Of a stretch of DNA of 64,000 nucleotides, positions 25,742 through 34,966 are shown in pieces. The notes below the pieces were generated by a model. The model saw nothing but the letters and a program-made list of their open reading frames with translations, did not search any database and was not told the DNA's origin. The stretch is taken from NCBI RefSeq assembly GCF_002157855.1, contig NZ_CP020880.1:4092001-4156000 (forward strand), written 5' to 3'. This DNA is from Sutcliffiella horikoshii (lineage in GTDB: Bacteria > Bacillota > Bacilli > Bacillales > Bacillaceae_I). The number at the start of each line of letters is the position of its first letter. Positions within the stretch are counted from its first letter, which is position 1. The position numbers were made by a program, and so were the translations under genes.

Positions 25742-27127
25742 TTACTTTACGTCTTCTTCCTTAATGCCCATGAACCAGGTTGCGACAAAGGCACCTACGA
25801 CCGCGATGGCGAATCCGATCAGGTAGTTCACGACATTGACCGTTCCAAACTCCACCAGGATGGCAATCATCGGAATCCCTGTCAGGCCGTATGCGTTCGC
25901 GACAACATTCGTAAACACAACATAAGCTCCACCTAACGCGCCACCAATGGCAGCTCCGATAAACGGCTTACGGTATCTCAAGTTAACCCCGAAGATTACT
26001 GGTTCTGTAATTCCTAAAAAGGCAGAAAGCGCTGCAGGCAATGCCAGTTCTTTCGTTTTCGCACGTTTTGCCAGGAAATAAACAGCAAGCCCTGCTCCAC
26101 CTTGTGCCACATTGGCCATAGACCAGATCGGCAAGAGATAGTTGAAACCGAGTTCTGCAAGAAGTCCTGCTTCAATAGCATGGAAACTGTGGTGAACACC
26201 TGTGATAACGATCAGAGAGTACAATCCGCCAAAAATTAGTCCGGCAAAGACACTACCATAGTCGTAAACAAAGTTCAGTACAACCGTGATGCCGGAACCG
26301 ATGGCATTTCCAAGCGGCCCGATGGCAAGTAGCGTGATAAATCCAGTCAAGATGACGGTCACAAATGGTGTGACGAGTAAATCTACTGCGCTCGGTACGA
26401 TTTTACGCAGATTCTTTTCAATAAAGCTCATCACAAATACGGCAAGAAGTACCGGTACAACGGTTCCTTGGTATCCAATTAACGCGATATCAAGCCCCAT
26501 GAAATCCATGTATTCAGGGTTTGCTTCTGCAAGTCCCCAAGGATTCAGGAGGTCAGGGTGTGTCATGATTCCCCCGATAACTGCTCCAAGGAACGGATTT
26601 CCACCAAATTCTTTTGCAGCACTATAGCCTAGCAAAATCGGGAGAATAATGAAGGCTGCGCTGGAGAACATATTCAGCATTTTTACAAGGGAGCTATCAT
26701 CAGCGACCCAGCCAAATGTTGTCACCATTCCGAGTAGCCCCATTAACAGACCACTTGCCACGATGGCAGGGATGATTGGTACGAAAATGTTAGATAATGT
26801 TCTTGCGAAACGCGCGAACGGGTTCATTTTCTTTTTCGCCGCTTCTGCATGGTCTTGCGTGTCTTTTTCCTTGAGGCCCACTTCTTCTGCAAATTCCGCG
26901 TACACTTTGTTCACGATTCCTGTGCCGAAAATTACTTGGAATTGACCGGAGCTTGCAAATGCCCCTTTCACTCCGTCCAGCTCTTCTATTTTGTCGCGGT
27001 TTGCTGTTGCTTTTTCATCATCTTTTAACACAAGTCTTAGACGAGTCGCGCAATGTGTGGCACTGATGACATTGTCTGCTCCACCAAGGAGCGGGATCAA
27101 GTCTTTCGCTATCTTGTTATAATTCAT
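25742..27127 (-). CDS. scrA: PTS sucrose-specific EIIBC
   Basis: Membrane permease that imports and phosphorylates sucrose. The 461-residue protein has an N-terminal EIIB domain (ATHCATRLRLVLKD, phosphorylatable Cys about 26), then the glucose-superfamily EIIC domain from about residue 105 with GITEPVIFGVNLRY near 385. It lacks its own EIIA, which is supplied by the EIIA gene at 28268-28777. AGAGGTG sets ATG 27127. It is preceded by a RAT/terminator and a consensus promoter. Confidence 0.94.
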   Translation of the reverse strand: MNYNKIAKDLIPLLGGADNVISATHCATRLRLVLKDDEKATANRDKIEELDGVKGAFASSGQFQVIFGTGIVNKVYAEFAEEVGLKEKDTQDHAEAAKKKMNPFARFARTLSNIFVPIIPAIVASGLLMGLLGMVTTFGWVADDSSLVKMLNMFSSAAFIILPILLGYSAAKEFGGNPFLGAVIGGIMTHPDLLNPWGLAEANPEYMDFMGLDIALIGYQGTVVPVLLAVFVMSFIEKNLRKIVPSAVDLLVTPFVTVILTGFITLLAIGPLGNAIGSGITVVLNFVYDYGSVFAGLIFGGLYSLIVITGVHHSFHAIEAGLLAELGFNYLLPIWSMANVAQGGAGLAVYFLAKRAKTKELALPAALSAFLGITEPVIFGVNLRYRKPFIGAAIGGALGGAYVVFTNVVANAYGLTGIPMIAILVEFGTVNVVNYLIGFAIAVVGAFVATWFMGIKEEDVK

Positions 27128-27163
27128 TATGAGCACCTCTTTTTCCTATTAGTTTTATATAAA

Positions 27164-27252
27164 AAACAAAAGACCTAAAACCTGCAAGAAGATAGAGTGG
27201 TCCCTACGTCCTTGCCTGTTTTAGGTCTTGCCTGCATTACCAGTCACAATCC
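27164..27252 (-). promoter_or_regulatory. RAT antiterminator site with terminator, upstream of scrA
   Basis: The 29-nt antiterminator sequence lies at 27252-27224 on the minus strand (GGATTGTGACTGG then TAATGCAGGCAAGACC), the LicT/SacT/SacY consensus. Its 3' end overlaps a terminator stem: CTTGCCTGTTTTAGGTC at 27211-27227 pairs with GACCTAAAACCTGCAAG at 27172-27188, followed by TTTTGTTTTTT. The SacT-type protein encoded just upstream should prevent termination when sucrose is present. Confidence 0.95.
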
Positions 27253-27268
27253 TGTATATACATGTTAG

Positions 27269-27310
27269 CGAATACGTTTTCATTTTAAACAGTTTAACAA
27301 TTTCCGTCAA
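27269..27310 (-). promoter_or_regulatory. Promoter and cre-like site of scrA
   Basis: On the minus strand: TTGACG (27310-27305), 17 bp, TAAAAT (27287-27282), a strong sigma-A promoter. TGAAAACGTATTCG (27282-27269) immediately downstream matches 12 of 14 cre positions and is well placed for CcpA roadblock repression. Confidence 0.7.
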
Positions 27311-27324
27311 CAGTCAAACACACC

Positions 27325-28149
27325 TTATTTTCCTGTTAATCTTTGGATATGGAGCGTGATGTACCCTACCTCTGATAAAGGAAAATGGATGCTATATTCT
27401 GCCTCTAAAAAATCCGCAATCTTTTGCGCCGTGCCAAATGCCTTTGCAAATTTCATCTGAAATAATTCGAGCATTTCGGGATCCATGGAATGAAAAGGCT
27501 CTCCCTCTTCCACACGATTAATCGCGAACCGAAGATGTGTCAGCAACCGTTGATAATTGATGGAGGTTTCTTCTATCACGACATTGAATTCCTTCTCGAT
27601 TATCTCGATCGCATCGCGGATGATGGAAGCGAGCTGCATCGTGTTTTCCATGCTTTTGGAGCCCATTTTCGCCGTGTGAAGATGCAACGCAATATGTCCC
27701 ACTTCATCATCTGGAATGCTGACGCCTAATCGTTCCTTGATCAACCCTTGCGCCCATTGTCCGATTTCGAATTCCGGCTTATAAAGAACCCTTATTTCAT
27801 TCAGCAATTTATTCTGGATGGTATATCCTTTTTCCAAGCGTTCAATTGCAAAAGAAAGATGGTCTGTCAAAGAGATATGGATGTGGTTGCTCAACGGAAC
27901 CATCAGCTGTCCTTCTGCATAGCTGATAATTTCCTCTGCCACATCTATATGCTCGACAGGAAGGGTGGAAAGTAACTCCTGGAACTTGTCGCTTTCCTCT
28001 TTCATCACAAAGATCTTTTCAATTTTACTGCGATCGATCAAATCGTTCTTCCGCTTTTGGAAACCGACACCAAGACCCATCACGATCTTTTCCTGGTCAT
28101 CCTCTTTGACGACAACTGAGTTGTTGTTTAACACTTTACTTATTCTCAA
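27325..28149 (-). CDS. BglG/SacT-family transcription antiterminator
   Basis: A 274-residue RNA-binding antiterminator. The N-terminal CAT domain (MRISKVLNNNSVVVKEDDQE, VMGLGVGFQKRKND) binds RAT RNA; two PRD domains follow (about residues 65-170 and 175-274) with the phosphorylatable His in the HIALHLHTAK and YITLHIQRL segments. PTS phosphorylation couples its activity to sucrose. It sits between two RAT sites: one upstream of EIIA, likely autoregulatory, and one before scrA. It is most similar in logic to SacT/SacY. Confidence 0.93.
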   Translation of the reverse strand: MRISKVLNNNSVVVKEDDQEKIVMGLGVGFQKRKNDLIDRSKIEKIFVMKEESDKFQELLSTLPVEHIDVAEEIISYAEGQLMVPLSNHIHISLTDHLSFAIERLEKGYTIQNKLLNEIRVLYKPEFEIGQWAQGLIKERLGVSIPDDEVGHIALHLHTAKMGSKSMENTMQLASIIRDAIEIIEKEFNVVIEETSINYQRLLTHLRFAINRVEEGEPFHSMDPEMLELFQMKFAKAFGTAQKIADFLEAEYSIHFPLSEVGYITLHIQRLTGK

Positions 28150-28267
28150 TCTTGTCTCTCCCCATTTACAAAACGCCCTATTTTACCTCTTATTATAACC
28201 AATCATTGGGGCTATACAAAGCAGTTACATGCTTCATGAAAAGAAAACAAGGCGGCAATGGGTAAAA

Positions 28268-28777
28268 TTACGCTTTTATATTCCAATCTATCAATGCTGT
28301 TTCCCCTTTTGTTGTTGTTTTGACAGCATGCTTGGTCACTGTATCAATGATATCCCCATTTGTCAGGATAACAGGTGTGATGATGCTTTTTGCTTTTTCA
28401 TTAATAAGGTCGATATTAAAAGTTAAAAGTGGAGTACCGACTTTTACTTTGTCGCCTACTTCTACAAGTCCTTCAAAGCCCTCCCCTTTCATGCCAACTG
28501 TTTCAAGACCTACGTGGATCAGTACTTCCACACCTGTTTCTGACTTGATTCCGATCGCATGTTTTGTGGGGAAAAATTGAACGATTTCTCCGTTCACAGG
28601 GGAAACAACCGTTCCTTCTGTCGGCTCGATTGCGATGCCGTCGCCCATCATTTTTTGCGCAAATACAGGGTCTGGAACTTCTTCAAGTGGAACAATTTTC
28701 CCTGTAATAGGTGCTACCAGGATCTCTTCTGTTTTGGTTTCTTCTTTACCACCGAATAGTTTTTTGAAAAATGACAT
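28268..28777 (-). CDS. PTS glucose-type EIIA protein
   Basis: A free-standing 169-residue EIIA domain of the glucose superfamily. The phosphorylated His lies in VLIHVGLETVG (about residue 88) and the second active-site His in FPTKHAIGIK (about 73). It passes phosphate from HPr to the EIIBC, which lacks an EIIA domain. AGGAGGAA lies upstream. Its leader carries a RAT/terminator, so it is under the same antitermination control; the antiterminator gene follows downstream. Confidence 0.94.
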   Translation of the reverse strand: MSFFKKLFGGKEETKTEEILVAPITGKIVPLEEVPDPVFAQKMMGDGIAIEPTEGTVVSPVNGEIVQFFPTKHAIGIKSETGVEVLIHVGLETVGMKGEGFEGLVEVGDKVKVGTPLLTFNIDLINEKAKSIITPVILTNGDIIDTVTKHAVKTTTKGETALIDWNIKA

Positions 28778-28814
28778 GTATATTTCCTCCTATTGTCGGA
28801 ATTGTGCGTAAATA

Positions 28815-28887
28815 GAAAAAGACCCAATACGCTTCTCTTTTTGGGAGTAAACGTATTAGGTCTTGCCTGCATTACCAGTCACAATCC
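28815..28887 (-). promoter_or_regulatory. RAT antiterminator site with terminator, upstream of EIIA-antiterminator genes
   Basis: The RAT core at 28887-28859 (minus strand) is identical over its 29 nt to the one before scrA. It overlaps a terminator stem made of CGTATTAGGTC (28852-28862) and GACCCAATACG (28821-28831), then TTTTTC. It implies autoregulation of the antiterminator. Confidence 0.94.
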
Positions 28888-28946
28888 TATATGTTGTGTG
28901 TATTTTATTATGTTATTAAGGTAAGACAGATCTGTCCGTTTGTCAA

Positions 28947-29828
28947 TTAATACGTGAGGGTGCCTTTGACTAGCTTTTCCCAGTCCGGATACAGGTCGTT
29001 GCGGCGGTCTCTCCAGGTGGTAACAGATCCCGCTTCCCTTACTTTGTGTAAAAGGGTCAGGTCTAGGTCACCTGTTACGATCATATCTGTGTTCAGCTCC
29101 CCTTCCGCCACAATGCCTCGTGGAGGGAATGGAACATCGTTTGGTGAGATGATGGCAGCCTGTCCAAAGTTGCCACGCATAAAGTCAACAGTTGGCAAGG
29201 AACCAATTGTCCCTGTTGTCACCACATAAATTTGGTTTTCAATCGTGCGCGCATGACAAGAATATCTCACGCGGTGGAATCCGTGACGGTCATCTGTGCA
29301 GGAAGGACAAAACACCACATCCGCCCCCATCGCCTTCACAAGCCTTACCGCTTCCGGAAACTCAATGTCGTAACATGTGAGCATTGAAATGGTGCCAAAA
29401 TCAGTATGGAAGATCTGCAAATCCTCACCAGGGGTCAGACCCCATTCATACACTTCCGTTGGTGTTAAATGCAGCTTTGCTTGTGTGGCGATGCGGCCAT
29501 CAGGGTAAAAGAGGTGGGCTGCGTTGTAAAGTTTGCCTTCTTTTTCAATGATATGTGTTCCACCGATGATATGCATTCCGGTTTGTATGGCAATACCGCT
29601 GAAAAGTTGCTGGTAGTGTTCCGTGTATTTAGGCAAATCATGAATCGTCTGCTCTCTCCCATCCACAGGGAAAGAAATTAGTTGGGTTGTCAAAAACTCC
29701 GGGAACAGGACAAAATCCGCATCAAATTCAGCGGCAGTTTTCACATAATGAATGACTTGATTCGCAAACTCATCAAAGCTTGAGATCGTGTGCAATGGAT
29801 ATTGCACGGCAGAAGCACGAAACTTCAT
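28947..29828 (-). CDS. Carbon-nitrogen hydrolase (nitrilase superfamily)
   Basis: A 293-residue hydrolase with the full Glu-Lys-Cys triad: FPEFLT (Glu), KLHLTPTE (Lys) and LTCYDIEFPE (Cys), plus the HARTIENQIYVVTTGT segment. It hydrolyses a non-peptide C-N bond (amidase- or omega-amidase-like); the substrate is unknown. ATG 29828 with AAGGGGG upstream is preferred to the longer frame. It is monocistronic. A GGGGTCAGACCCC palindrome (29431-29443) lies within the coding sequence. Confidence 0.9.
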   Translation of the reverse strand: MKFRASAVQYPLHTISSFDEFANQVIHYVKTAAEFDADFVLFPEFLTTQLISFPVDGREQTIHDLPKYTEHYQQLFSGIAIQTGMHIIGGTHIIEKEGKLYNAAHLFYPDGRIATQAKLHLTPTEVYEWGLTPGEDLQIFHTDFGTISMLTCYDIEFPEAVRLVKAMGADVVFCPSCTDDRHGFHRVRYSCHARTIENQIYVVTTGTIGSLPTVDFMRGNFGQAAIISPNDVPFPPRGIVAEGELNTDMIVTGDLDLTLLHKVREAGSVTTWRDRRNDLYPDWEKLVKGTLTY

Positions 29829-30054
29829 GACAGCAGGCCCCCTTATATATGTAAATCTATTAGTTTGAAAGTCGAAATTCTTTTGTTGCAACTAGTCTAT
29901 TATAAGGGATTGGAAGAGAAAGTCTCAATGGTGAGTTTGTGGGATATTATGGCAGAAAGCCCCCAACACATCGGTAGTCATTATTACCTAGTAAAAGGAA
30001 ATAATTTACTCTACAATATAAAAGTAAGCATTTTTTTGCAGAGGGGCTTGGTAC

Positions 30055-30882
30055 ATGCTAAACAGTACAATGAGTTTTAACGCGAGTACACAAATACTAG
30101 AAGAAAAATCCGTTTTATCCGCACTTGAAAGAAATCTAGCAATGATTGAGTTAAATTTAAATAAAGAGGTTATTTGGGTCAACGAAAATTTTGCAAAGGC
30201 CATGGGCTATTCCGCGTATGAAATGAAGAATATGTCTCATAAACAGTTTTGTACGACGGAGTATAAAAATAGTAGAGAATACGAAGAACTATGGGAGAAT
30301 TTGAGTAAAGGGGTCAAATTCCAAGAAAAGATTGAGAGAGTGGATAGACGCGGAAACATCCTTTGGTTAGAAGCAACGTATATCCCTGTTGTTAATGACG
30401 AAGGACAAGTAGAGGCTGTGCTGAAAATAGCGACCGACATCACAGAGCGGGAGAGCAACTCCCTGAAAATATTGTCTGAGCTAAAAGAAATGCCGGTCGA
30501 ATTAGTAACGATAGTGGTCGATAACTCCAAAGAAAAACTCGAAGCATTGCAAGCGTTGAATAAACAAACAGACTTAATCAGTGACGTTTCCAAACTCATT
30601 AAAAATATATCCTCCCAAACAAACATCCTTGCCCTAAATGCGGCGATTGAAGCAGCTCGTGCAGGAGAACACGGTAGAGGCTTCAGTGTGGTGGCAGAAG
30701 AAGTTCGCAAACTTGCCGCGAATGTCGCAAAATCCATCAATCAAGTAAACGAAAATGTAGAAAACATCCGAGAAGAAGCCCAAAGAGTCAACCACATTAC
30801 CGACGACCTACAAAAACTAATCCGTGAAACAGAAACAAAGTTCCAAAAAGTCGTCACAGAACTGGAGAATTTGAATAAGTAG
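30055..30882 (+). CDS. Soluble PAS-domain methyl-accepting chemotaxis protein
   Basis: A 275-residue cytoplasmic chemoreceptor with no TM or HAMP. A PAS domain (about residues 20-135; [44 protein letters not shown]) feeds a very short signalling hairpin with the canonical tip [20 protein letters not shown] and [15 protein letters not shown]. This form resembles energy- or redox-sensing receptors such as Aer and the B. subtilis soluble receptor YfmS. GAGGGG precedes the ATG. Two repeat elements follow it. Confidence 0.92.
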   Translation: MLNSTMSFNASTQILEEKSVLSALERNLAMIELNLNKEVIWVNENFAKAMGYSAYEMKNMSHKQFCTTEYKNSREYEELWENLSKGVKFQEKIERVDRRGNILWLEATYIPVVNDEGQVEAVLKIATDITERESNSLKILSELKEMPVELVTIVVDNSKEKLEALQALNKQTDLISDVSKLIKNISSQTNILALNAAIEAARAGEHGRGFSVVAEEVRKLAANVAKSINQVNENVENIREEAQRVNHITDDLQKLIRETETKFQKVVTELENLNK

Positions 30883-30911
30883 AAAAGATTTTTGAGATCT
30901 GATTTAAAGCC

Positions 30912-31038
30912 GCTGTTCCTTTCCGCAAATGGCTTCGCTTTCCTAGGGGCGCTGCTGGAGCCTCCTCGGCAAGCCTGCGGGGTCTCCACCTAGCGCTATC
31001 TCCCTCAGGAGTCTTCGCCTTTTGCTCCAAGTCACAGC
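30912..31038 (-). repeat. Dispersed repeat, type B copy 2
   Basis: The reverse orientation of type B: CTTTCCGCAAATGGCTTCGC, GAGCCTCCTC, GGGGTCTCCACC, GAGTCTTCGCCTTTTGCTCC, ending CACAGC. The 30883-31294 gap holds only this element, type A copy 4 and a terminator. Confidence 0.92.
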
Positions 31039-31119
31039 TAGAAACTACTTTAAAGAATGATTTTCCTATTACCTAAGGTGAATGGGTTTTCATTAACCTT
31101 AGTTGAATGAAGCCATCTT

Positions 31120-31242
31120 GTTGATTGGAGTGGAAGGCGTGTAGACGCCCGCGGGAGGAAGGGACAGGTGAGACCCCGCAACGCAGTGAGGAGGCTCACG
31201 GACCGCCCGCAGGCAAGCGAAGCGCCTGGAACGGAAAGCAAC
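31120..31242 (+). repeat. 125-bp dispersed repeat, type A copy 4
   Basis: Starts GTTGATTGGAGTGGAAGGCG and contains GAGACCCC, GTGAGGAGGCTCACGGACCG and GCGAAGCGCCTGGAACGGA, but ends GGAAAGCAAC in the manner of type B, a possible recombinant end. It lies 81 bp from a type B copy of opposite orientation. Confidence 0.92.
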
Positions 31243-31252
31243 AGTTTTAGAA

Positions 31253-31284
31253 AAAACCGGGTAGCCTCAAAGCCGCCCGGTTCC
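31253..31284 (-). terminator. Terminator of the HAD phosphatase gene
   Basis: AACCGGG pairs with CCCGGTT, and the inner GTAGCCTC can pair with the GGC portion; on the minus strand it is followed by TTTTTT. Confidence 0.8.
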
Positions 31285-31294
31285 ATTCGTTCAC

Positions 31295-32167
31295 TTATCC
31301 AACCTCACTCTTCGCCATCGCCTCAACAATCGCCTTCGCAACACCACTATTTACATTCGTATCCGTAACCATATGCGCCTTCGCCTTCACGCCATCCGGT
31401 GCATTCCCCATCGCAACAGCACGACCAACACGCTCCAACATCGACACGTCATTGTAATTGTCTCCAATCGCCATTGTGTCTTCCATAGAAATCCCTCGCT
31501 CTTGTGTGAACGTAGTCAATGCAATTCCCTTCTGAGCATCCACACTTGTAATCTCCAAGTTGTCCTTACCAGAAGAACTCACAGCAACCGTTCCAAGTTC
31601 CAGCAATTCAGCACGTGCCGCTTCCAAGTTTTCTTTATCCATGGAGAATGCAAGAAGCTTGTAGATAACTTTTGACTCATCCTGCAAAATAGGTTCAAAG
31701 CTGTCTACCATTTTCACATTTCCGTCTTCCATTCTTTCTTGTGCTGCCTTTAAGACTTTATCGTAGTCGTTATCATTACTCGCTGACATGAAAACATCCA
31801 TAATGGTGGCAATTGCCTTATCGTAATCCTTTGAGAATGTTCCGTTCTGCGTATAGATTTCAAAATAGATCTCATGTTTGTCCAATATTCGCGCAAGCTC
31901 TCTACCTAGGTCCATGTTAATCGGATTAGTAGCGACGATTTCCCCTTCCGGCGTACGTGCCTCCGCTCCGTTTACACAGATAATCGGCGTATGGATGCCC
32001 GCTTCTGCCAATACGTCCTTGGCCTCCGAGTAGGATCTTCCGGTGGCGATGACCACTTCCACCCCATTGTTCCTTGCAAGCTTAATCGCATCCGCGTTCT
32101 CTTCACTAACTACATGGTTATTATTTAATAATGTTCCGTCCATATCTATGGCAATACATTTTACCAA
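31295..32167 (-). CDS. Cof-type HAD-superfamily phosphatase
   Basis: A 290-residue HAD hydrolase of the Cof/IIB cap class. Motif I is DMDGTLLN (Asp nucleophile about residue 8), motif II VVIATGRS, and motif IV IGDNYNDVSML, with Lys in the DAQKGIAL segment. Such enzymes dephosphorylate small phosphorylated metabolites (sugar phosphates, flavin precursors); the substrate cannot be told. GAAGGTGAA precedes the start. It is monocistronic with its own terminator. Confidence 0.92.
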   Translation of the reverse strand: MVKCIAIDMDGTLLNNNHVVSEENADAIKLARNNGVEVVIATGRSYSEAKDVLAEAGIHTPIICVNGAEARTPEGEIVATNPINMDLGRELARILDKHEIYFEIYTQNGTFSKDYDKAIATIMDVFMSASNDNDYDKVLKAAQERMEDGNVKMVDSFEPILQDESKVIYKLLAFSMDKENLEAARAELLELGTVAVSSSGKDNLEITSVDAQKGIALTTFTQERGISMEDTMAIGDNYNDVSMLERVGRAVAMGNAPDGVKAKAHMVTDTNVNSGVAKAIVEAMAKSEVG

Positions 32168-32356
32168 GTGAATTCACCTTCTTATATGTATGATTTTTTG
32201 TATATACCCTATCCTAGTTAATCTTTCTTCGTATTTCAAACATTATACTGAAAAAGCATTTTGCTAAAAATTTTGAAAAGTATAATTAGTTCTGTTTTAT
32301 ATGCGCCAAATCCCTTATAATAAAGGTATTAAACGGATCAGGCGAGGTTGAACTTT

Positions 32357-33388
32357 ATGAAAATTTCCTCCAATCATATTGGTAAAATTCTAAAAAATGA
32401 TATTTACTCTTTGTCGGGGAATCTTTTATTAAAAAAAGGGACGGTCCTGAATGCAAAACATGTGGAAAGCTTGCAAAAGCATGCTTACTACTTTGACCAG
32501 GCCTTTATATTGGATGAGCCCCACCATTTGTCCAAAGAGTATTTTCAGCATGTTAAAAATATGTATGAATCGAGCATCCATACGTTCCAATCCATATTCG
32601 CCAATCTTGAAGGGGAACAGCTGCCTCCACTTGAGGATATCCTAGGGATGTTGACTCCACTAATTGATAAGCTTGTGGACGATCCGGTTTTCACCCGATA
32701 CATAGAACAAGTGAAATGCTATGACAATTACACCTATACCCATAGTTTGAATGTCGGAATCTACTCTTCTTTAATCGGGAAGCTGCAAGGACTTGATAAA
32801 AGCAGCATCAGCTTGCTCGGTCAAATGGGGATGTTTCACGATGTTGGAAAATTACTAATCGACAAAGGTATTTTACAAAAGCCAGGCCGCTTGACGGAAA
32901 AAGAGTGGATGGAAATACAAAAACATACCACCTACGGATATGATTTGCTTAAAAGGAACCGAACCATCGATCCCCATATATTGCAAGGGGCGTTGCTACA
33001 TCATGAACGCTTGGATGGAAGTGGTTATCCAACAGGAATCAAGCATTCGAAGATTCCATACTTTGTTCAGATTCTATCAGTTGCGGATATGTATGATGCA
33101 CTCTCATCAGAAAGAAGCTATCGACCTAAGCAAAATATTTTTACCACTACTAAAATTCTTATCCAAGAGGCAAATTACAATAGATTGAATCCAGCCATCG
33201 TCTATCCGTTTGTCCGATATGTTCTTTCCAATCATCTTCGCGAAGAAGTGGTTCTGAATAACGGGAAACTTGCAGAAATTATTTTCATCCATTCTGATGA
33301 ACCACATCTGCCGATTATCAAGGTCGATGATCACTTTATTGACCTTAGAAAAAATAAAGAGTTGGAGATTCTCGACTTTGCGAATTGA
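32357..33388 (+). CDS. HD-GYP domain protein (putative c-di-GMP phosphodiesterase)
   Basis: A 343-residue protein. The C-terminal HD-GYP domain has HD at about residues 161-162 (GMFHDVGKLLIDKGIL) and HHERLDGSGYP at about 215-225, the residues expected for c-di-GMP hydrolysis. The N-terminal ~110 residues are a DUF3391-like region without a recognised sensor motif. The TTG at 32348 overlaps the GGCGAGGT ribosome-binding site, so ATG 32357 is the start. The YjiH gene follows about 145 bp downstream on the same strand. Confidence 0.92.
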   Translation: MKISSNHIGKILKNDIYSLSGNLLLKKGTVLNAKHVESLQKHAYYFDQAFILDEPHHLSKEYFQHVKNMYESSIHTFQSIFANLEGEQLPPLEDILGMLTPLIDKLVDDPVFTRYIEQVKCYDNYTYTHSLNVGIYSSLIGKLQGLDKSSISLLGQMGMFHDVGKLLIDKGILQKPGRLTEKEWMEIQKHTTYGYDLLKRNRTIDPHILQGALLHHERLDGSGYPTGIKHSKIPYFVQILSVADMYDALSSERSYRPKQNIFTTTKILIQEANYNRLNPAIVYPFVRYVLSNHLREEVVLNNGKLAEIIFIHSDEPHLPIIKVDDHFIDLRKNKELEILDFAN

Positions 33389-33531
33389 TTCGCTAATGTA
33401 GGTTTGCCACCACTTGTTTCGGGGTATCCAAGTGAAAGATAATACATAATTCCAGTAACTACCTTTGAAAAGTTTGAGAAATGTATTAAAATAACTAACG
33501 TTGCATATTTACGCATAAGGAGATTATTATA

Positions 33532-34887
33532 TTGAAAAACCATTCATCTTTTAGAACAGCAGATAAATTAAAATTCATTATTCCTTCTATCATAGGAATT
33601 TTATTATTTATGTTTCCTGTCATGTACAATGACGAATTAACCATTCCAATCGCCATCCTAGCTGGGTTGTTGGGAGACCTTTTAGGCAATAGCATCCCCT
33701 ACATTATGACTTTGGTCATCACTATCACTGCCATCGCAACGGTAGTGACCAAGCTAATGAAGCCCTCTTTTACAAAAGAGCCGGGATTCTTTAACACGTT
33801 ACTGAACGTATCTATCTTCTGGACGGTTGTAAGAGTTTTAGCGATGATCTTGGCCATTATGACGTTATTTGAACTTGGTCCAGAGGTTGTCTGGAGTGAG
33901 GTTACAGGTTCTGTTATTTTGTACGATTTGCTACCAGTTCTTTTTACGGTATTCCTTTTTGCCGGATTATTTTTGCCGTTATTATTAAACTTTGGATTGC
34001 TGGAATTGTTTGGCGCACTATTGACGAAAATCATGCGTCCTTTATTTAAACTCCCAGGACGATCTTCCATCGATGCCTTAGCTTCATGGCTTGGAGATGG
34101 AACAATCGGGGTCCTGTTAACTAGTAAACAGTACGAAGACGGTTATTATACAAAACGAGAAGCAGCGGTAATTGCCACAACTTTCTCTATCGTTTCGATT
34201 ACATTTAGCCTTGTTGTTATTACACAAGTAAAGCTTGGGTCCATGTTCATCCCATTTTATATAACAATTGGCGTGGCTGGGCTTGTAGCAGCCATCATCA
34301 TGCCGCGTATCCCTCCATTGTCCAGAAAGTCGGATACGTATTATAACGGGGAAGAGCAAGATGAGAAGGAACTGATCCCTGCCGGCTATTCACCGTTAAA
34401 ATGGGGATACACCCAAGCGGTAGAGCGCGCTTCTAAAAATAAGAGCGCCGGTAAGTTCTTCCGTGACGGCGGAAAGAATGTTCTTGATATGTGGATGGGT
34501 GTCGCACCGATTGTTATGGCATTCGGTACTATTGCCTTGATCCTAGCTGAAAACACAGACCTTTTCGTTTACCTTGGAATGCCATTCATTCCGTTACTAG
34601 AGTTACTGCAAATTCCTGAAGCGGCTAAAGCGTCTGAATCTCTTATTGTTGGTTTTGCGGACATGTTCCTGCCAGCACTTTTAGCTTCTGATATTCAAAG
34701 CGAGTTAACACGTTTTGTAGTCGCGGCAGTATCTGTTACACAGCTAATTTATCTTTCTGAGGTTGGGGGCGTTATCTTAGGTTCTAAAGTTCCTGTATCG
34801 CTTTGGGAGATGTTCGTGATTTACGTTTTACGTACGTTGATTACGTTACCGGTTATTGCGCTGATGGCGCATGTGTTTTTCTTTTAA
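33532..34887 (+). CDS. YjiH family membrane protein (nucleoside-recognition/GATE domain)
   Basis: A 451-residue membrane protein with about 11 TM segments. GATE-domain features include FKLPGRSSIDALASWLGDGTIGVLL, YYTKREAAVIATTFSIVSI and the C-terminal repeat-like LYLSEVGGVILGSKVPVSL region. It belongs to the YjiH family, of unknown substrate. TTG start with AAGGAG 9 nt upstream. It has a strong terminator downstream. Confidence 0.88.
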   Translation: MKNHSSFRTADKLKFIIPSIIGILLFMFPVMYNDELTIPIAILAGLLGDLLGNSIPYIMTLVITITAIATVVTKLMKPSFTKEPGFFNTLLNVSIFWTVVRVLAMILAIMTLFELGPEVVWSEVTGSVILYDLLPVLFTVFLFAGLFLPLLLNFGLLELFGALLTKIMRPLFKLPGRSSIDALASWLGDGTIGVLLTSKQYEDGYYTKREAAVIATTFSIVSITFSLVVITQVKLGSMFIPFYITIGVAGLVAAIIMPRIPPLSRKSDTYYNGEEQDEKELIPAGYSPLKWGYTQAVERASKNKSAGKFFRDGGKNVLDMWMGVAPIVMAFGTIALILAENTDLFVYLGMPFIPLLELLQIPEAAKASESLIVGFADMFLPALLASDIQSELTRFVVAAVSVTQLIYLSEVGGVILGSKVPVSLWEMFVIYVLRTLITLPVIALMAHVFFF

Positions 34888-34897
34888 TAGTGGAATG

Positions 34898-34947
34898 TAA
34901 AAAAGCTATCCTTAGGGTCCTTTTGGGACTTTTGGATAGCTTTTTTT
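34898..34947 (+). terminator. Terminator of yjiH
   Basis: AAAAAAGCTATCC pairs with GGATAGCTTTTTTT, with inner AGGGTCC/GGGACTT pairing. Confidence 0.9.
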
Positions 34948-34966
34948 GGTTAATGCATTTACTAAT

